This document shows, one piece after another, positions 24,601 to 36,125 of a DNA stretch of 44,407 nt. The translations under genes and the position numbers were made by a program. A model generated the notes under the pieces. That model saw nothing but the letters and a program-made list of their open reading frames with translations. It had not been told where the DNA came from and ran no database searches. The stretch lies in assembly GCA_003220265.1 (NCBI GenBank), contig QHRW01000082.1:1-44407 (forward strand). Direction: 5' to 3'. Source of the stretch: Candidatus Rokuibacteriota bacterium (GTDB lineage: Bacteria; Methylomirabilota; Methylomirabilia; Rokubacteriales; CSP1-6). Each line of letters starts with the position of its first letter. Position 1 is the stretch's first letter.

Positions 24601-27600
24601 GCGTTGATCGGGATCGCGGCCGGCGGCTGGGTGGCGATGGCCTGGAAGGTGTCCCACAGGTGGGTCGTGCGCCGCCCGTCGGCGAACTGCGACATGAGCG
24701 GGATCACCCGGTCGCCGTCCCAGAGCTCGAGCGTGCAGCGATCCACGCGGCAGACCTGCGCCACCTTGAGCGCGACGCGTTTGAGCAGCGTGCGCGACTC
24801 GAGCGTGGAGTTGAGGAGCTCGGCCACCTCCAGCAGCGCGCGCGTCTCGGTCAGCCGGCGCGTGGTCTCGGAGTACAGGCGCGCGTTCTCGAGCGCGATG
24901 GCCGCCTGTGCGGCCAGCGAGCCCATCAGCGAGGAGGTCTCCGGCGTCACCGGCCACGCCGCGCTGCGGTGCACGGCGAAGGCGCCCAGCATGCGATCGC
25001 CGATCGCGATCGGGTACGCGGTCATCCAGCGCAGGCCCCGCCGCTGCATCGCCGGGGCGTCGCCCGAGCGCGGGTCGGAGGCGGCGTCCGTCCACAAGAT
25101 GGGCTCGCGATGCTGGACGACCCAGCCCACCGTGCCCTCGCCCACGGCGAGGTCGTCTTGCAGCTCGGCCGCCAGCTCGGCGTCGCCGAACGTGAGCGCG
25201 CGCTTCAGCCGCTGCGCGCCGGCGTCGTAGGCCCACAGGCTCACGTAGGGCGCGTCGAAGAACTGCGCGATGGCGCGCGCGAGGTTCTGTAGCACCTCTT
25301 CCACGTTGAGCGAGGACGACACCAGCCGGTTGACCTCTTCCAGCGCGCGCAGCCGCTCGGCGTAGCGCCGCGCCTCGGCGTAGAGGCCGGCGTTGCGGAT
25401 GGCCGCCGCCGCCTGGGCCGAGAAGGACTGGAGCAGGTCGTCGTCGTCGGGGCCGAAGCGGAAGGGCTGGTCGCTGATCAGCACCAGCACGCCGAGCAGC
25501 CGCTGCTGGTCGAGGATCGGCGTGCAGAACAGCGAGCGGAACCCGCGCTCCTGCGCCCACTCGCGCGCCACGAAGCGGCCGTCGGCGAAGATGTCGTCGA
25601 TGGCCAGGCGCCGGCGCTCGACCGCCACCCAGCCCACCGCCCCCTCGCCGAAGCGCAGGTCGCTGATGTTCTGCGCGCTGCCCGGCGAGACGTCCGAGAA
25701 GGCCTGCATGTGCAAGGTGCCGGCGGCCTCGTCGGCCACCCAGAAGGCCACGAAGCGGGCGCTCATGATCTCGCCGGCCGCCTCGGCGATCGAGGTGAGC
25801 ACGTGGCCGGTGTCGAGCGAGGAGGTCACGAGGTGGTTGAGGCGGGCCAGCGTGCGCAGCCGCGTGGCGCGCGTCTCCGCCGCCTGGTAGAGGCGCGAGT
25901 TCTCGAGTGCGATGGCCGCCTGCGAGGCGAAGCTCTCCAGCAGCGCCAGCTCCTCGGCCTGGAAGCGATCGCCGCCGGCGCCGCGCGCCATGACCATCAC
26001 GCCGCGCACCTCCTCGCCGATGACGAGCGGCTGGGCGATCACGTGGCGGATGCCGAGCGCGATGAACTCCGGGCGCGCCAGCGGCGAGTTCGGATAGTCG
26101 TTGGCGATGACGCCACGCCGCTCGGCCGCCGCCACGCCGGCCACGCCCTGGCCGAGGGCGAGGCGCTGCGAGCCCGACTCCTTGAGCGTCCACGCGCGCC
26201 GCACCAGCGCGCCGCCCTCGTCGGTCAGGTAGATGGCGCCATCGCCGTCGAAGAGCCGCGCCGAGCGCTCGACGACCAGGGATAGCAGCCGGTCGGGATC
26301 GAGCTCGGCGGCGAACTCGCGCTCGATCTCGGCCAGCGCGGCGATCTGCCGGCGGCGCGACCGCTCGAGCGAGAAGAGCCGCGCGTTCTCCAGCGCCAGC
26401 GCCGCCTGGTCCGCGAAGGCCTGCAGCAGGTGCGCCTCCTCGCCGGTGAAGACACGGCCGCGCCGATCGCCGACCCCGAGCGCGCCGATCACCATGCCCT
26501 TGACGCGCAACGGCACCGCGAGGATCGCGCCCTCGCCCGAGCGCAGCAGGCTCTCGCGCAGGTCGTCGGGGATCGTCACGCTCTCGTCGGCGAAGATGTC
26601 GGCCGTCCACACCGCGCGGCCCTCCGCCGCCGCGCGTCCCAGCACGCCACGACCGGGCGGCAGCACGTGGCCGGGCTCGAAGCCCTCGCGGCTCGTCCCG
26701 CCGAGCGCCAGCGCCACCAGCGAGCCGTCGGGCTGCATCAGCCGCAGCGTGGAGGACCGGGCGCCGAACAGCGGGATGACGCTCTCCACCGCGCGGCCGA
26801 CGACGTCGCTGACGTCGAGGCTCTCGGTGAGGCCGCGCGCGAGCCCGGCCAGCTCCTCGGCCTCGCGCTGACGGCGGGTGGTCTCGGCGTAGAGCCGCGC
26901 GTTCTCGAGCGCCAGCGCCGCCTCGTCGGCGAACGCCTCGGCCAGGCGGAGGTCCTCGGCGTCGAAGACGCGCCCGGTGCGATCGGCCACCGCGAGCGCG
27001 CCGAAGAGGCGGCCCTGCACGAGCAGCGGGACGCCGATCATGGCGCGGTCGGCGCTGGCCGCCACCGTGGCGCGCACCTGCGCGTCGTACCGGATGCGCG
27101 GCTCGGTCAGCACGTCGGCCGCGGCGAACGAGCGCCGCTCGCGCGCCGCGAGGCCGGCCAGGCCCGCGCCCGGCGCCAGCACCCGCGCCCACGCAAACTG
27201 GCTGTCGCGCGAGATGGCCAGCGCCGTCATCTCGCCGCCCTCGCCGAGCCGGTAGAGCGCCGAGGAGCGCGCGCCGAGCAGGGCGCAGACGCTGTCGGCG
27301 ACGCGCTGGCCGACCGCCTCGGGGTCGAGCGTCTCGGAGAGCACGCGGCCGAGATCGGCCAGCGCGCTCATGCGCTCGGCGTGCCGCGCCGCCTCGCGAT
27401 ACAGGCGGGAGTGCTCGAGCGCGATCGCCGCCTGGCCCGCGAACGCCTCGGCCAGCTCCTGGTCGCGCGGCGTGAAGGCGCGGCGCGCACGGAACGTGAG
27501 CACGCCGATCGTGCGCTCGCCGACCTTCAGCGGCACGCCGAGGAACTTCGTGTAGCCCAGGCGGCGACCGGCCGCGCGATGCTCGGGAAATTCGTTGGCG

Positions 27601-28910
27601 GGCCCTTCCAGGTCGAGCATGAGCGAGTGCCCGGCGGCCACCACGCGCCCGCTCAGGCTCTCGCCCACCTTGAGGCGCGGCCGCAGCATCGTCTCGCCCG
27701 CCGTGCCGGCGAGGCCGGCCAGCACGAGGTCGTCGCCCTCCAGCAGGCGGAACCCCGCGTTGTCGACGGCGAGCAGGCGCGCGGCCTCCTCGGCGATCGA
27801 CGACAGCAGCGTCTCCGTGGGCGCCATCGCGCCGATCTTGGTGTTGATCTCCAGCAGCGCGTTGAGGTACGCGCGGCGCGTCTGCTCGTCGAAGAAGAGG
27901 CGCGCGTTCTCGATGGCGATGGCGGCCTGGTTGCCGAGCGACTGCAGCACCGAGAGGTCCTCGGCCGAGTACTCCTGCCGGCGCTGCGTGCCGACGGCGA
28001 GCGCGCCGAGCACGCGGCTGCCGGCCACGAGCGGCACCGCCGCCGCCGAGGCGATGCCCTCCGCGCGCAGGCGCGCAGCGTTACGGATGCGCGGATCGTT
28101 CTGCACGTCGGGCATGGTGACGGCGGCCCGCCGCGCGACGGCCAGGCCCACGAGCCCCTCGCCGATGGCCAGGGTGCGCAGGCCCTCGGGCACCCGCGCC
28201 GGGCCGGCGGCGGCGCCGAGCGTCAGGTTGCCGGCGTCGTCGTCGTCCACCAGCCAGAGCCGCGACATCGTCGCGCCCAGCAGTGCGACGGCGGCATCCA
28301 CGACGCCCTGCAGGACCTGGTCACCGGAGAGCGTGGCGCTGAGTCCCTGCGTCAGGCGCGTGAGCGTCTCCAGCCGCCGGCTCTTCTCCTGCATCTCCGC
28401 GAACCGCGACGCCCGCGCCACCGCGAGGCCCACCTGGTGCGCGACGCCCTGCAACAGCGTGAGCTGGTCGGCGTCGAACGTGCGCCGGTGGTGCGTGACC
28501 AGCGCCAGCACGCCCCACACTTCGCCGTCGGCGAAGATCGGCAGCGCGAGCTGCGTCTGGAACTCGCCCTCGGCGATGGCCCGGCGGAGGGCGGAATCCT
28601 GGATGAAGGGCGACGTGGTGAGATCGGACACCACGTACTGGCCGGAGCGGACGGCTTCGCCGACGTGCGAGGCGTCCAGGCGGCGCTCGCGCAGCGCCTC
28701 CGCCTGCGGCGCGCTGAGCCCGCGGCTGGCGAGCAGGACGAGCTTCTCGCGCGCCGCGTCCACGCGGAAGACGAGCCCGACGTGCATGGCGGCCACCGCC
28801 AGCACGACGTCGAGCGTCTGCTCGGCCGTGGCTACCAGGTCGGTGCCGGAGCCCATCGTCCGCGCCGCCGCATAGAGCGCTTCCAGCTCGCGGCTGCGGC
28901 GCTCGTCATT
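21651..28910 (-). CDS. giant hybrid sensor histidine kinase, about 12 GAF domains, receiver
   Basis: About 2,400 residues from the first GAF domain to the stop. I count twelve tandem GAF domains by their closing helix (variants of FADQAALALENARLY) and coiled linkers. A HisKA/HATPase module follows, with the phospho-accepting histidine in GVAHDFNNLL (about residue 2070), nucleotide motifs DTGVGMP and GTGLGLSM, and a C-terminal receiver domain (phospho-acceptor Asp in LVVTDLAMP, about residue 2349). The start is unclear. The frame is open upstream through two G-rich repeats, but the membrane sensor half lies in a different frame (28906-29949). A one-base indel in the repeat would join them, or translation may restart, for example at ATG 28856. 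No response-regulator partner is adjacent. Confidence 0.88.
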   Translation of the reverse strand, partial: NDERRSRELEALYAAARTMGSGTDLVATAEQTLDVVLAVAAMHVGLVFRVDAAREKLVLLASRGLSAPQAEALRERRLDASHVGEAVRSGQYVVSDLTTSPFIQDSALRRAIAEGEFQTQLALPIFADGEVWGVLALVTHHRRTFDADQLTLLQGVAHQVGLAVARASRFAEMQEKSRRLETLTRLTQGLSATLSGDQVLQGVVDAAVALLGATMSRLWLVDDDDAGNLTLGAAAGPARVPEGLRTLAIGEGLVGLAVARRAAVTMPDVQNDPRIRNAARLRAEGIASAAAVPLVAGSRVLGALAVGTQRRQEYSAEDLSVLQSLGNQAAIAIENARLFFDEQTRRAYLNALLEINTKIGAMAPTETLLSSIAEEAARLLAVDNAGFRLLEGDDLVLAGLAGTAGETMLRPRLKVGESLSGRVVAAGHSLMLDLEGPANEFPEHRAAGRRLGYTKFLGVPLKVGERTIGVLTFRARRAFTPRDQELAEAFAGQAAIALEHSRLYREAARHAERMSALADLGRVLSETLDPEAVGQRVADSVCALLGARSSALYRLGEGGEMTALAISRDSQFAWARVLAPGAGLAGLAARERRSFAAADVLTEPRIRYDAQVRATVAASADRAMIGVPLLVQGRLFGALAVADRTGRVFDAEDLRLAEAFADEAALALENARLYAETTRRQREAEELAGLARGLTESLDVSDVVGRAVESVIPLFGARSSTLRLMQPDGSLVALALGGTSREGFEPGHVLPPGRGVLGRAAAEGRAVWTADIFADESVTIPDDLRESLLRSGEGAILAVPLRVKGMVIGALGVGDRRGRVFTGEEAHLLQAFADQAALALENARLFSLERSRRRQIAALAEIEREFAAELDPDRLLSLVVERSARLFDGDGAIYLTDEGGALVRRAWTLKESGSQRLALGQGVAGVAAAERRGVIANDYPNSPLARPEFIALGIRHVIAQPLVIGEEVRGVMVMARGAGGDRFQAEELALLESFASQAAIALENSRLYQAAETRATRLRTLARLNHLVTSSLDTGHVLTSIAEAAGEIMSARFVAFWVADEAAGTLHMQAFSDVSPGSAQNISDLRFGEGAVGWVAVERRRLAIDDIFADGRFVAREWAQERGFRSLFCTPILDQQRLLGVLVLISDQPFRFGPDDDDLLQSFSAQAAAAIRNAGLYAEARRYAERLRALEEVNRLVSSSLNVEEVLQNLARAIAQFFDAPYVSLWAYDAGAQRLKRALTFGDAELAAELQDDLAVGEGTVGWVVQHREPILWTDAASDPRSGDAPAMQRRGLRWMTAYPIAIGDRMLGAFAVHRSAAWPVTPETSSLMGSLAAQAAIALENARLYSETTRRLTETRALLEVAELLNSTLESRTLLKRVALKVAQVCRVDRCTLELWDGDRVIPLMSQFADGRRTTHLWDTFQAIATQPPAAIPINAQVIETRQPVLIEDTATTTLIPREWIEAFGLKSCLTVPMVLQERVIGVMTLDYCERPTRFQDWQSDLAMAIAGQLAFALENTRLYTEAQERLKETRTLLSIGQLLSQPGPVEDAMRRMSGEVARAFGADMVGVYLVDPRGEKLVPAAGYHVPKPLLPVFTGRSLALERLPALTTAWKEGRALATTDGHADLLFDPDVLRLLPPHSALVAPTMAHGTAVGGLFLVWWQTGRVFPPAEVRLVEGVAAQVGLALENADLARQTQSKLAETQTLLSISRAVSSTLDLQGLARHFMRQVATTFGADTVGLWMVDETGRWLTPLAGYRVPPAQLGALREVRLPMDTPLYAEAAATLRPVFTHDAAHDQRLPAVIREQAPHRSHLFVPVVAKDRMIGGFAVVWWERQRDLSESDLALIEAIASQAGAAIENARLFEENRRRVQELSVLHELSRAVTGQLDRAALLEALRAQLARVVDVRNMVVVLRTEDTDEVEVALRMIDGEVDMTEPRRYPRASGVGLMAPVLESGRALRTDDYGAECTRRGLRPVPLSERLRHWLGVPLSSGDRVLGMVALRSSERPFTAAEENLLGNIAHLTALALASVRLYEERTRAFGELAAAQDQLVRTEKLRALGEMASGVAHDFNNLLASVLGRAQLLLRRVQEPQLRQWLQVIERAALDGAQTVRRLQEFTRIRRDQPLVPLDINQVVRDVLDITQSRWKEEPTSRGIALDVRTVLSDVPAVVGDAAELREAMTNLILNAVDAMPAGGTLTLTTALVDDRVEVVVADTGVGMPAEVREKVFDPFFTTKGPQGTGLGLSMTYGIVSRHGGSIAVDSEPGQGSTFRLSFPRGSDVQPTVAEPPAETKAVRSLHCLVVDDEPPVRAVIGDILESAGHSVVTLGDGADAITRFNAEAFDLVVTDLAMPRVSGWQVARAVKQVAPQVPVFLVTGFGVELSPEERRTHGVDIVLVKPLQIQEILDAVAEVARTRPI

Positions 28911-29949
28911 CTTTTGGGGGGCCTCGACATGGCCCCCCAAACCCCCCAACGCTCGGGGTGCGCCGGCGGAGCCGTCGCCCCCCTCGACGGGCGCTGTGTG
29001 ATCGGGGGCCTCGACATGGCCCCCCAACCCCCCCAACGCTCGGGGTGCGCCGGCGGAGCCGTCGCCCCCCTCGACGGGCGCTGTCGGAGCCGTCGCGCCT
29101 CTCGACACCCCCCGGCGTGCTGGCGCGCGCCGTGAAGCGGTCGGCGCGGTCGGCGAGCAGGACGGCGGCCGAGGCGCCGGCGGCGGCGAAGGCGTAGGAG
29201 ACGGCGAGCAGCGCCCACAGCCAGCCGCGCTCGCTGCCGACCGTGCGCTCGGGGATGAGGGCCAGCGCGACGTCGTCGCCCAGGCGCCCGGCCGGGCGCA
29301 CCACGAAGCGCTGGCTGCCCACGGCCAGCCGGCCCCCCGCGCGCGCCGCCGACCAGCCGGCGCGCGGCGCGTCGGCCAGCGTGGCGCCGACGAGCTGATC
29401 GCCGGCCACGAACGCGACGGCGGGGGCGCCGGGCGTGCCCGCGACCCGGTCGAGCCGGCGGGCGACGGCGACCACGCCCACGACCGCCTCGCCCGAGCGC
29501 ACGGGCGCGCGCGCGAGCAGGTACGGGCGTCCCTCGAGCGCGCGCAGCGAGACGACGGGCTCGAGCGGAGTGGCGATGTCGGCGGCGGTGAGGCCGAGGG
29601 TCGGAGGAACCTGGGCGAGCGCGGCGCCGGCGCCGTCGGCAACGAGGACGAGGTCGGCATGACCGTCGAGCGTGAGGCTGCGCATGCGGGCGGCGCCGCG
29701 GGCCAGCGTGGCCCAGTCGCGGCGGGTCACGCCCTCCACGACCGCGGCGTCCTGCGCGAGCAGCACCGCCTCGCGCCGTACCATGGCCTCGGCGTCGCCG
29801 AGCTGTGCGCGGGCGGCGGCGGCCAGCGCGGCCAGTGTCGCCTCCGGGGCCTCTCCGAGACGCCGCGCGAGCAACACCCCGCCCACGCCCCACATCGCCG
29901 CCAGCGCGGCCAGGACGAGGACCAGGGCGAGCGCGCGGCGCCGGCTCAG
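28906..29949 (-). CDS. membrane sensor half of the GAF kinase (frame-separated)
   Basis: 347 residues. Transmembrane helix 1 (about 6-28), an extracytoplasmic Cache/CHASE-like domain (about 30-240), transmembrane helix 2 (about 243-266), and an Arg/Gly-rich tail translated from two 29-residue repeats, ending at TGA 28906. Without the frame change it would be the natural N-terminus of the downstream GAF kinase. Start is CTG 29949, overlapping the pyruvate kinase stop as CTGA; the first ATG lies inside helix 1. Either a frameshift, natural or from sequencing G/C runs, splits one gene, or two coupled proteins are made. The domain is too divergent to name its ligand. Confidence 0.72.
   Translation of the reverse strand: MSRRRALALVLVLAALAAMWGVGGVLLARRLGEAPEATLAALAAAARAQLGDAEAMVRREAVLLAQDAAVVEGVTRRDWATLARGAARMRSLTLDGHADLVLVADGAGAALAQVPPTLGLTAADIATPLEPVVSLRALEGRPYLLARAPVRSGEAVVGVVAVARRLDRVAGTPGAPAVAFVAGDQLVGATLADAPRAGWSAARAGGRLAVGSQRFVVRPAGRLGDDVALALIPERTVGSERGWLWALLAVSYAFAAAGASAAVLLADRADRFTARASTPGGVERRDGSDSARRGGRRLRRRTPSVGGVGGPCRGPRSHSARRGGRRLRRRTPSVGGFGGPCRGPPKE
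28916..29084 (-). repeat. two tandem copies (87-bp period) of the G-rich element inside a gene
   Basis: Copies at 28916-28997 and 29004-29084 are nearly identical; one C/A change and one G-run length difference are visible. Each reads, on the minus strand, CGGCTCCGCCGG...GGGGGG-N3-GGGGGGCC-loop-GGCCCCC(C). The 87-bp period is 29 codons, so frame is preserved between copies. A partial third copy is recognisable at about 29086-29110. Confidence 0.9.
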
Positions 29950-31385
29950 CGGCGCTCCCCGACCCGATGCAGCTTCATGAGGTTGGTGGTGCCGGTCACC
30001 CACATGGGGGCGCCCGAGATGATCACGATGACGTCGTTGATGCGCACCGAGCCGTCCCTGAGCAGCGCGCTCTCGATCTCCTCCACCATCTCGTCCGTCG
30101 TCTCGACCTTGCGGATGAGGCGCGAGGACACGCCCCACGAGAGCGCCAGCCGGCGCCGCACCTCCACCGTCGGCGTGAAGGCGATGATCGGCACGTCGGG
30201 GCGCTGGTGCGAGATCAGGCGCGCCGAGAAGCCCGACTGCGTGAAGGCCACGATGGCCTGCGCCCGCAAGGCGCGCGCGGCCATGGCGGCCGCGTCGGAG
30301 ACGGCCTCCGGGAAGCCGACGCCGGCGAGGTCGCGCGGGCGGCGCCGCTGCAGCGGCTCGTCGCTCAGCACCGCGTCCTCGGTGCGCAGCGCGATGCGCG
30401 CCATGGTCTCCACGGCCTCGGCCGGATAGCGCCCGGTGGCCGTCTCCGCCGACAGCATGACCGCGTCGGCGCCGTCGAAGATCGCGGTGGCGACGTCGGA
30501 GACCTCGGCCCGCGTCGGCCGCAGGTGCGTCACCATCGACTCCAGCATCTGCGTGGCCACGATCACCGGGATCTTGGCGGCGCGGGCCTGGCGGATGATC
30601 TCCTTCTGCATGAGCGGCACGTCCTCGAGCGGCACGTCCACGCCGAGGTCGCCGCGCGCGACCATCACGGCGTCCACCGTGGTGAGGATGCCGGGCAGGT
30701 TCTCGAAGACCTCGTGGCGCTCCAGCTTGGCCACGAGCGGCAGCGCCGCGCCCTGCTCGTAGAGGAACCGGCGCACCTCGGCGATGTCGGCGGCCGAGCG
30801 CACGAACGAGACGGCCACGAAGTCCACGCCGTGCTCGATGCCGAACTTGAGGTCGGCGCGGTCCTTGGGCGTCAGGCACGACACGGGCAGCGCCACGCGC
30901 GGCAGCGAGATCCCCTTGTGATCGCTGATGCGGCCGCCGGCGACCACGCGGCAGCGCACCTCGGCCGCGGTCGTGTCCTCCACGCGGAGCTGGATCATGC
31001 CGTCGTCCATCAGCACCTGGTCGCCGACCCTCACCTCGGCCAGCGACTGCGGCGGCGAGACGAACACGCGCTCGACCGTGCCCACGCACGGCGTGCGGCA
31101 CAGCGCGAAGGGGCGGCCGGGCTCGAGGTCCACGCGGCGCCCGCCGTTCTCGCCGAACGTGCCGAGACGGATCTTGGGACCCTGCAGGTCTTGCAGGATC
31201 GCCACCGGCCGGCCCCAGCGCTCCTCGCCCTCGCGCAGGCGGCGGACGACCTCGGCGTGCTCGGCGTGGGTGCCGTGCGAGAAGTTGAGCCGGGCGACGT
31301 CCATGCCGGCCGCGACGAGCCGGTCGAGGGCCTCGACCGAGGACGACGCCGGGCCGATGGTGCAGACGATCTTCGTTCGACGCAT
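29946..31385 (-). CDS. pyk: pyruvate kinase
   Basis: Converts phosphoenolpyruvate and ADP to pyruvate and ATP, the last step of glycolysis. The 479 residues match the bacterial enzyme. Seen: TKIVCTIGPAS at the N-terminus, RLNFSHG, LQDLQGPKIRLG, the metal/PEP-binding VAKLER, MVARGDLGV, and the signature VATQMLESM with TRAEVSDVATAI. The C-terminal domain (about 340-479) is present. The ATG at 31385 lies 5 nt after the uvrA stop, so the two are co-transcribed, and its own stop overlaps the CTG start of the sensor gene. Allosteric type is not evident. Confidence 0.96.
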   Translation of the reverse strand: MRRTKIVCTIGPASSSVEALDRLVAAGMDVARLNFSHGTHAEHAEVVRRLREGEERWGRPVAILQDLQGPKIRLGTFGENGGRRVDLEPGRPFALCRTPCVGTVERVFVSPPQSLAEVRVGDQVLMDDGMIQLRVEDTTAAEVRCRVVAGGRISDHKGISLPRVALPVSCLTPKDRADLKFGIEHGVDFVAVSFVRSAADIAEVRRFLYEQGAALPLVAKLERHEVFENLPGILTTVDAVMVARGDLGVDVPLEDVPLMQKEIIRQARAAKIPVIVATQMLESMVTHLRPTRAEVSDVATAIFDGADAVMLSAETATGRYPAEAVETMARIALRTEDAVLSDEPLQRRRPRDLAGVGFPEAVSDAAAMAARALRAQAIVAFTQSGFSARLISHQRPDVPIIAFTPTVEVRRRLALSWGVSSRLIRKVETTDEMVEEIESALLRDGSVRINDVIVIISGAPMWVTGTTNLMKLHRVGERR

Positions 31386-31390
31386 GACGG

Positions 31391-34366
<2,976 letters not shown>

Positions 34367-34375
34367 GATCTGACT

Positions 34376-34381
34376 ATTATG
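34376..34381 (-). promoter_or_regulatory. possible -10 box (CATAAT) of uvrA
   Basis: CATAAT ends 9 nt before the uvrA ATG and overlaps the stop codon of the upstream gene. Spacing matches other close -10 boxes here, but read-through from the upstream gene is equally possible. Confidence 0.25.
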
Positions 34382-35801
34382 CCTCAGCCACCCCCGGGCC
34401 CCCCGGGGGCATCAGGCGGGCCGCCAGCCAGCCGAGGGGCATCGCCACCAGCGCCGGATACCGGGCGAGCGCCTCGAGCCAGGCGGGGGTGCCGGACGCG
34501 AGGATGGGCAGCGCCGCCAGCGTCACGAACGTCACACCGCCCACGATCGGACCGGCGAGTGCGCCCGTCGTCGAGGGGGCCAGGCGCGCCGGCGCCCACG
34601 CCGCCGCGGCCAGGCCGAGGGCGAGCGTCAGCACGCGCCACGGATCGAACGACCACGCGGCCAGGGCGGTCGCCGCGACGATCACCGCCACCCACAGCTC
34701 GGGCGCCGGGGACGACGCGCGCGCCAGACGCTCGCGCAGCGCCAGCGCGGCCGTCGCGAGCATGACGACCAGCGCGAGCCCGGAGAGCGCGGCCAGCGGC
34801 AGGCCGGCGGCCGGGCCAAGGGCGAGGGCGGGCAGCCGTAGCAGCGGGGCGGGCCACGCGCCGGCGAGCACGAGGTCCGGCACGGCGGCGGCGTAGACAC
34901 CCCACGCCAGCGCCGCCATCATCACCGCCAGCAGCACGGCGGGACCGGCGACAGCGACGCGACCGCGCCGGGCTTGCGGCACCAGCGCCAGCGCGCCGCC
35001 GAGCAGCGTCACCAGGGCGCCGAGCGCGGCGGGCAGCATGCGTGGCCCGCGCGCCGGCGCATCGGCCCACGTGATGCCGGACGCGGGCGCGCCGGGCACG
35101 CGGCGGCCCGCCTCGAACCGCACGCGCGCGCCGGCTTCGACCGTGAGCTCGTCGCCGGGACGCAGCGTCAGCGCCTCGCCGGACGCCAGGCGCCACTCGC
35201 GCACCGTCGGCGTGGCGGCGTCACGCTCCACCACGCGGTAGACGCCGGGCGCCAGCGCGACCACGCGCTGGCCTTCGGCGAAGCGCAGCGTCGTCGCGCG
35301 CGCGAACCGCTCGCCGCCCGTCACCCACGCGCTGCCATCCGAGAACGTGAGAGCGCCGCGCACGCCGCTGCGATGCCACGCGCTCCACGGCATCGCGCCG
35401 GCCGCGAGCGCGACGGCGGCCGGCACCAGCAGCAGCACCGCCGCCGCCACCGCCAGCGCCCAGGGCGAGACGCGGCGCGCCGGCGCCCACGCGGCCACCG
35501 CCAGCGCCGGCAGCGCGGCCAGCGCCACCCCGTGCCAGCGAGACGCGCCGAGCAGCGTGGCGACGTCGGCGGCCACGAGGAAGTCGGCGCCGAGCAGCAG
35601 CGTGACAGCGACGGCGGCAACGACGGCGACGACCGGGTTGCGCGACGAAGGGCGACCGGAGGCGAGCAGCGCCACGAGCGGCGCCACGAGCGCCGTCAGC
35701 GCCAGCCACGGCGCGTCGGCCTCGCCGGCCGCGACACGGAACGCGACGGCGACCACGAGCGCGGGCTGCAGCCACGCCGCCGAGGCGGCGAGGGCATTCA
35801 T
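34377..35801 (-). CDS. multi-spanning membrane protein with an extracytoplasmic domain
   Basis: 474 residues, very Ala/Leu/Val-rich. Several hydrophobic helices fill residues 10-150, a soluble beta-rich segment lies at about 150-245 ([29 protein letters not shown]), and another five or six helices run to the end. No family is recognised; the layout suggests a membrane-anchored sensor, glycosyltransferase-like or assembly protein. Start ATG 35801 overlaps the stop of the small upstream membrane gene (TGAATG arrangement), so the two are coupled and may act together. Not homologous, as far as I can see, to sodium/solute symporters despite the small membrane gene upstream. Confidence 0.75.
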   Translation of the reverse strand: MNALAASAAWLQPALVVAVAFRVAAGEADAPWLALTALVAPLVALLASGRPSSRNPVVAVVAAVAVTLLLGADFLVAADVATLLGASRWHGVALAALPALAVAAWAPARRVSPWALAVAAAVLLLVPAAVALAAGAMPWSAWHRSGVRGALTFSDGSAWVTGGERFARATTLRFAEGQRVVALAPGVYRVVERDAATPTVREWRLASGEALTLRPGDELTVEAGARVRFEAGRRVPGAPASGITWADAPARGPRMLPAALGALVTLLGGALALVPQARRGRVAVAGPAVLLAVMMAALAWGVYAAAVPDLVLAGAWPAPLLRLPALALGPAAGLPLAALSGLALVVMLATAALALRERLARASSPAPELWVAVIVAATALAAWSFDPWRVLTLALGLAAAAWAPARLAPSTTGALAGPIVGGVTFVTLAALPILASGTPAWLEALARYPALVAMPLGWLAARLMPPGGPGVAEA

Positions 35802-36001
35802 TCGGCGTCGTGTGCCAGCAGGAGGGTGGCCAGCACAGTGGCGGCCAGCGGCGCGGCGAAGCCGACGTACCACCAGAGCACGCTGACGCCGGCGATGCGG
35901 ACCGCGCCGGGCGCGGCGGGCGCCAGCGCCAGCAGTGGCGCGATCGCGAGCAGCACAAGGAGCGCGGCGATGCCGATCCGGCGCCCGCGGGGCCCTGACA
36001 T
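35798..36001 (-). CDS. small two-span membrane protein
   Basis: 67 residues with two transmembrane helices (about 8-28 and 38-62) separated by a short loop containing WWYVGF. The overall pattern recalls the small DUF3311-type proteins, but similarity is too weak to claim. A TATAAT box ends 8 nt before the ATG, with no ribosome-binding site. Its end overlaps the start of the large membrane protein gene, indicating a two-gene unit, possibly continuing into uvrA and pyk. Confidence 0.7.
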   Translation of the reverse strand: MSGPRGRRIGIAALLVLLAIAPLLALAPAAPGAVRIAGVSVLWWYVGFAAPLAATVLATLLLAHDAE

Positions 36002-36009
36002 CGCGCGCG

Positions 36010-36015
36010 ATTATA
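36010..36015 (-). promoter_or_regulatory. -10 box (TATAAT) before the small membrane gene
   Basis: Consensus TATAAT, 8 nt before the ATG at 36001, in the 124-bp divergent gap with the PIG-L deacetylase gene. Likely promoter of the membrane-protein/uvrA/pyk/sensor-kinase gene string. Confidence 0.5.
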
Positions 36016-36087
36016 ACGCGCCGCGCTTCCCGAATCGGTATGCTGGAACGCGACGTCTAATCGTTCGAATTCACATCTGGAGGGGAA

Positions 36088-36114
36088 GAGGGGAACCCTT
36101 CGAGGGTGCCCCTC
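36088..36114 (+). promoter_or_regulatory. 5' leader hairpin upstream of the PIG-L gene
   Basis: GAGGGG/CCCCTC (6 bp), an A-G mismatch, then ACCCT/AGGGT (5 bp) closing a TCG loop. It ends 11 nt before the ATG and just before the AAGGAG ribosome-binding site. It could be a terminator of incoming transcription, an mRNA stabiliser or a translational control element. Confidence 0.45.
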
Positions 36115-36125
36115 GATAAGGAGCC

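Noticed and set aside
21612..25292. A 1,226-codon open frame on the plus strand opposite the GAF kinase, and a 901-codon one at 26430-29135
   Set aside because: Both are antisense shadows caused by high GC and third-position bias. The products are His/Arg/Gly-rich without domains, while the minus strand has clear GAF and kinase motifs.
28906..28908. TGA ending the membrane sensor half read as a selenocysteine codon
   Set aside because: The frame after this TGA does not encode the GAF domain, which is in another frame. No redox motif or suitable hairpin is present.
28916..29110. Short regularly spaced repeats taken as a CRISPR array
   Set aside because: Only two full copies with an 87-bp period, no unique spacers, no cas genes, and the copies belong to the dispersed G-rich family.
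36055..36080. tRNA-like GTTCGAATTC sequence
   Set aside because: No acceptor, D or anticodon stems can be formed around it.
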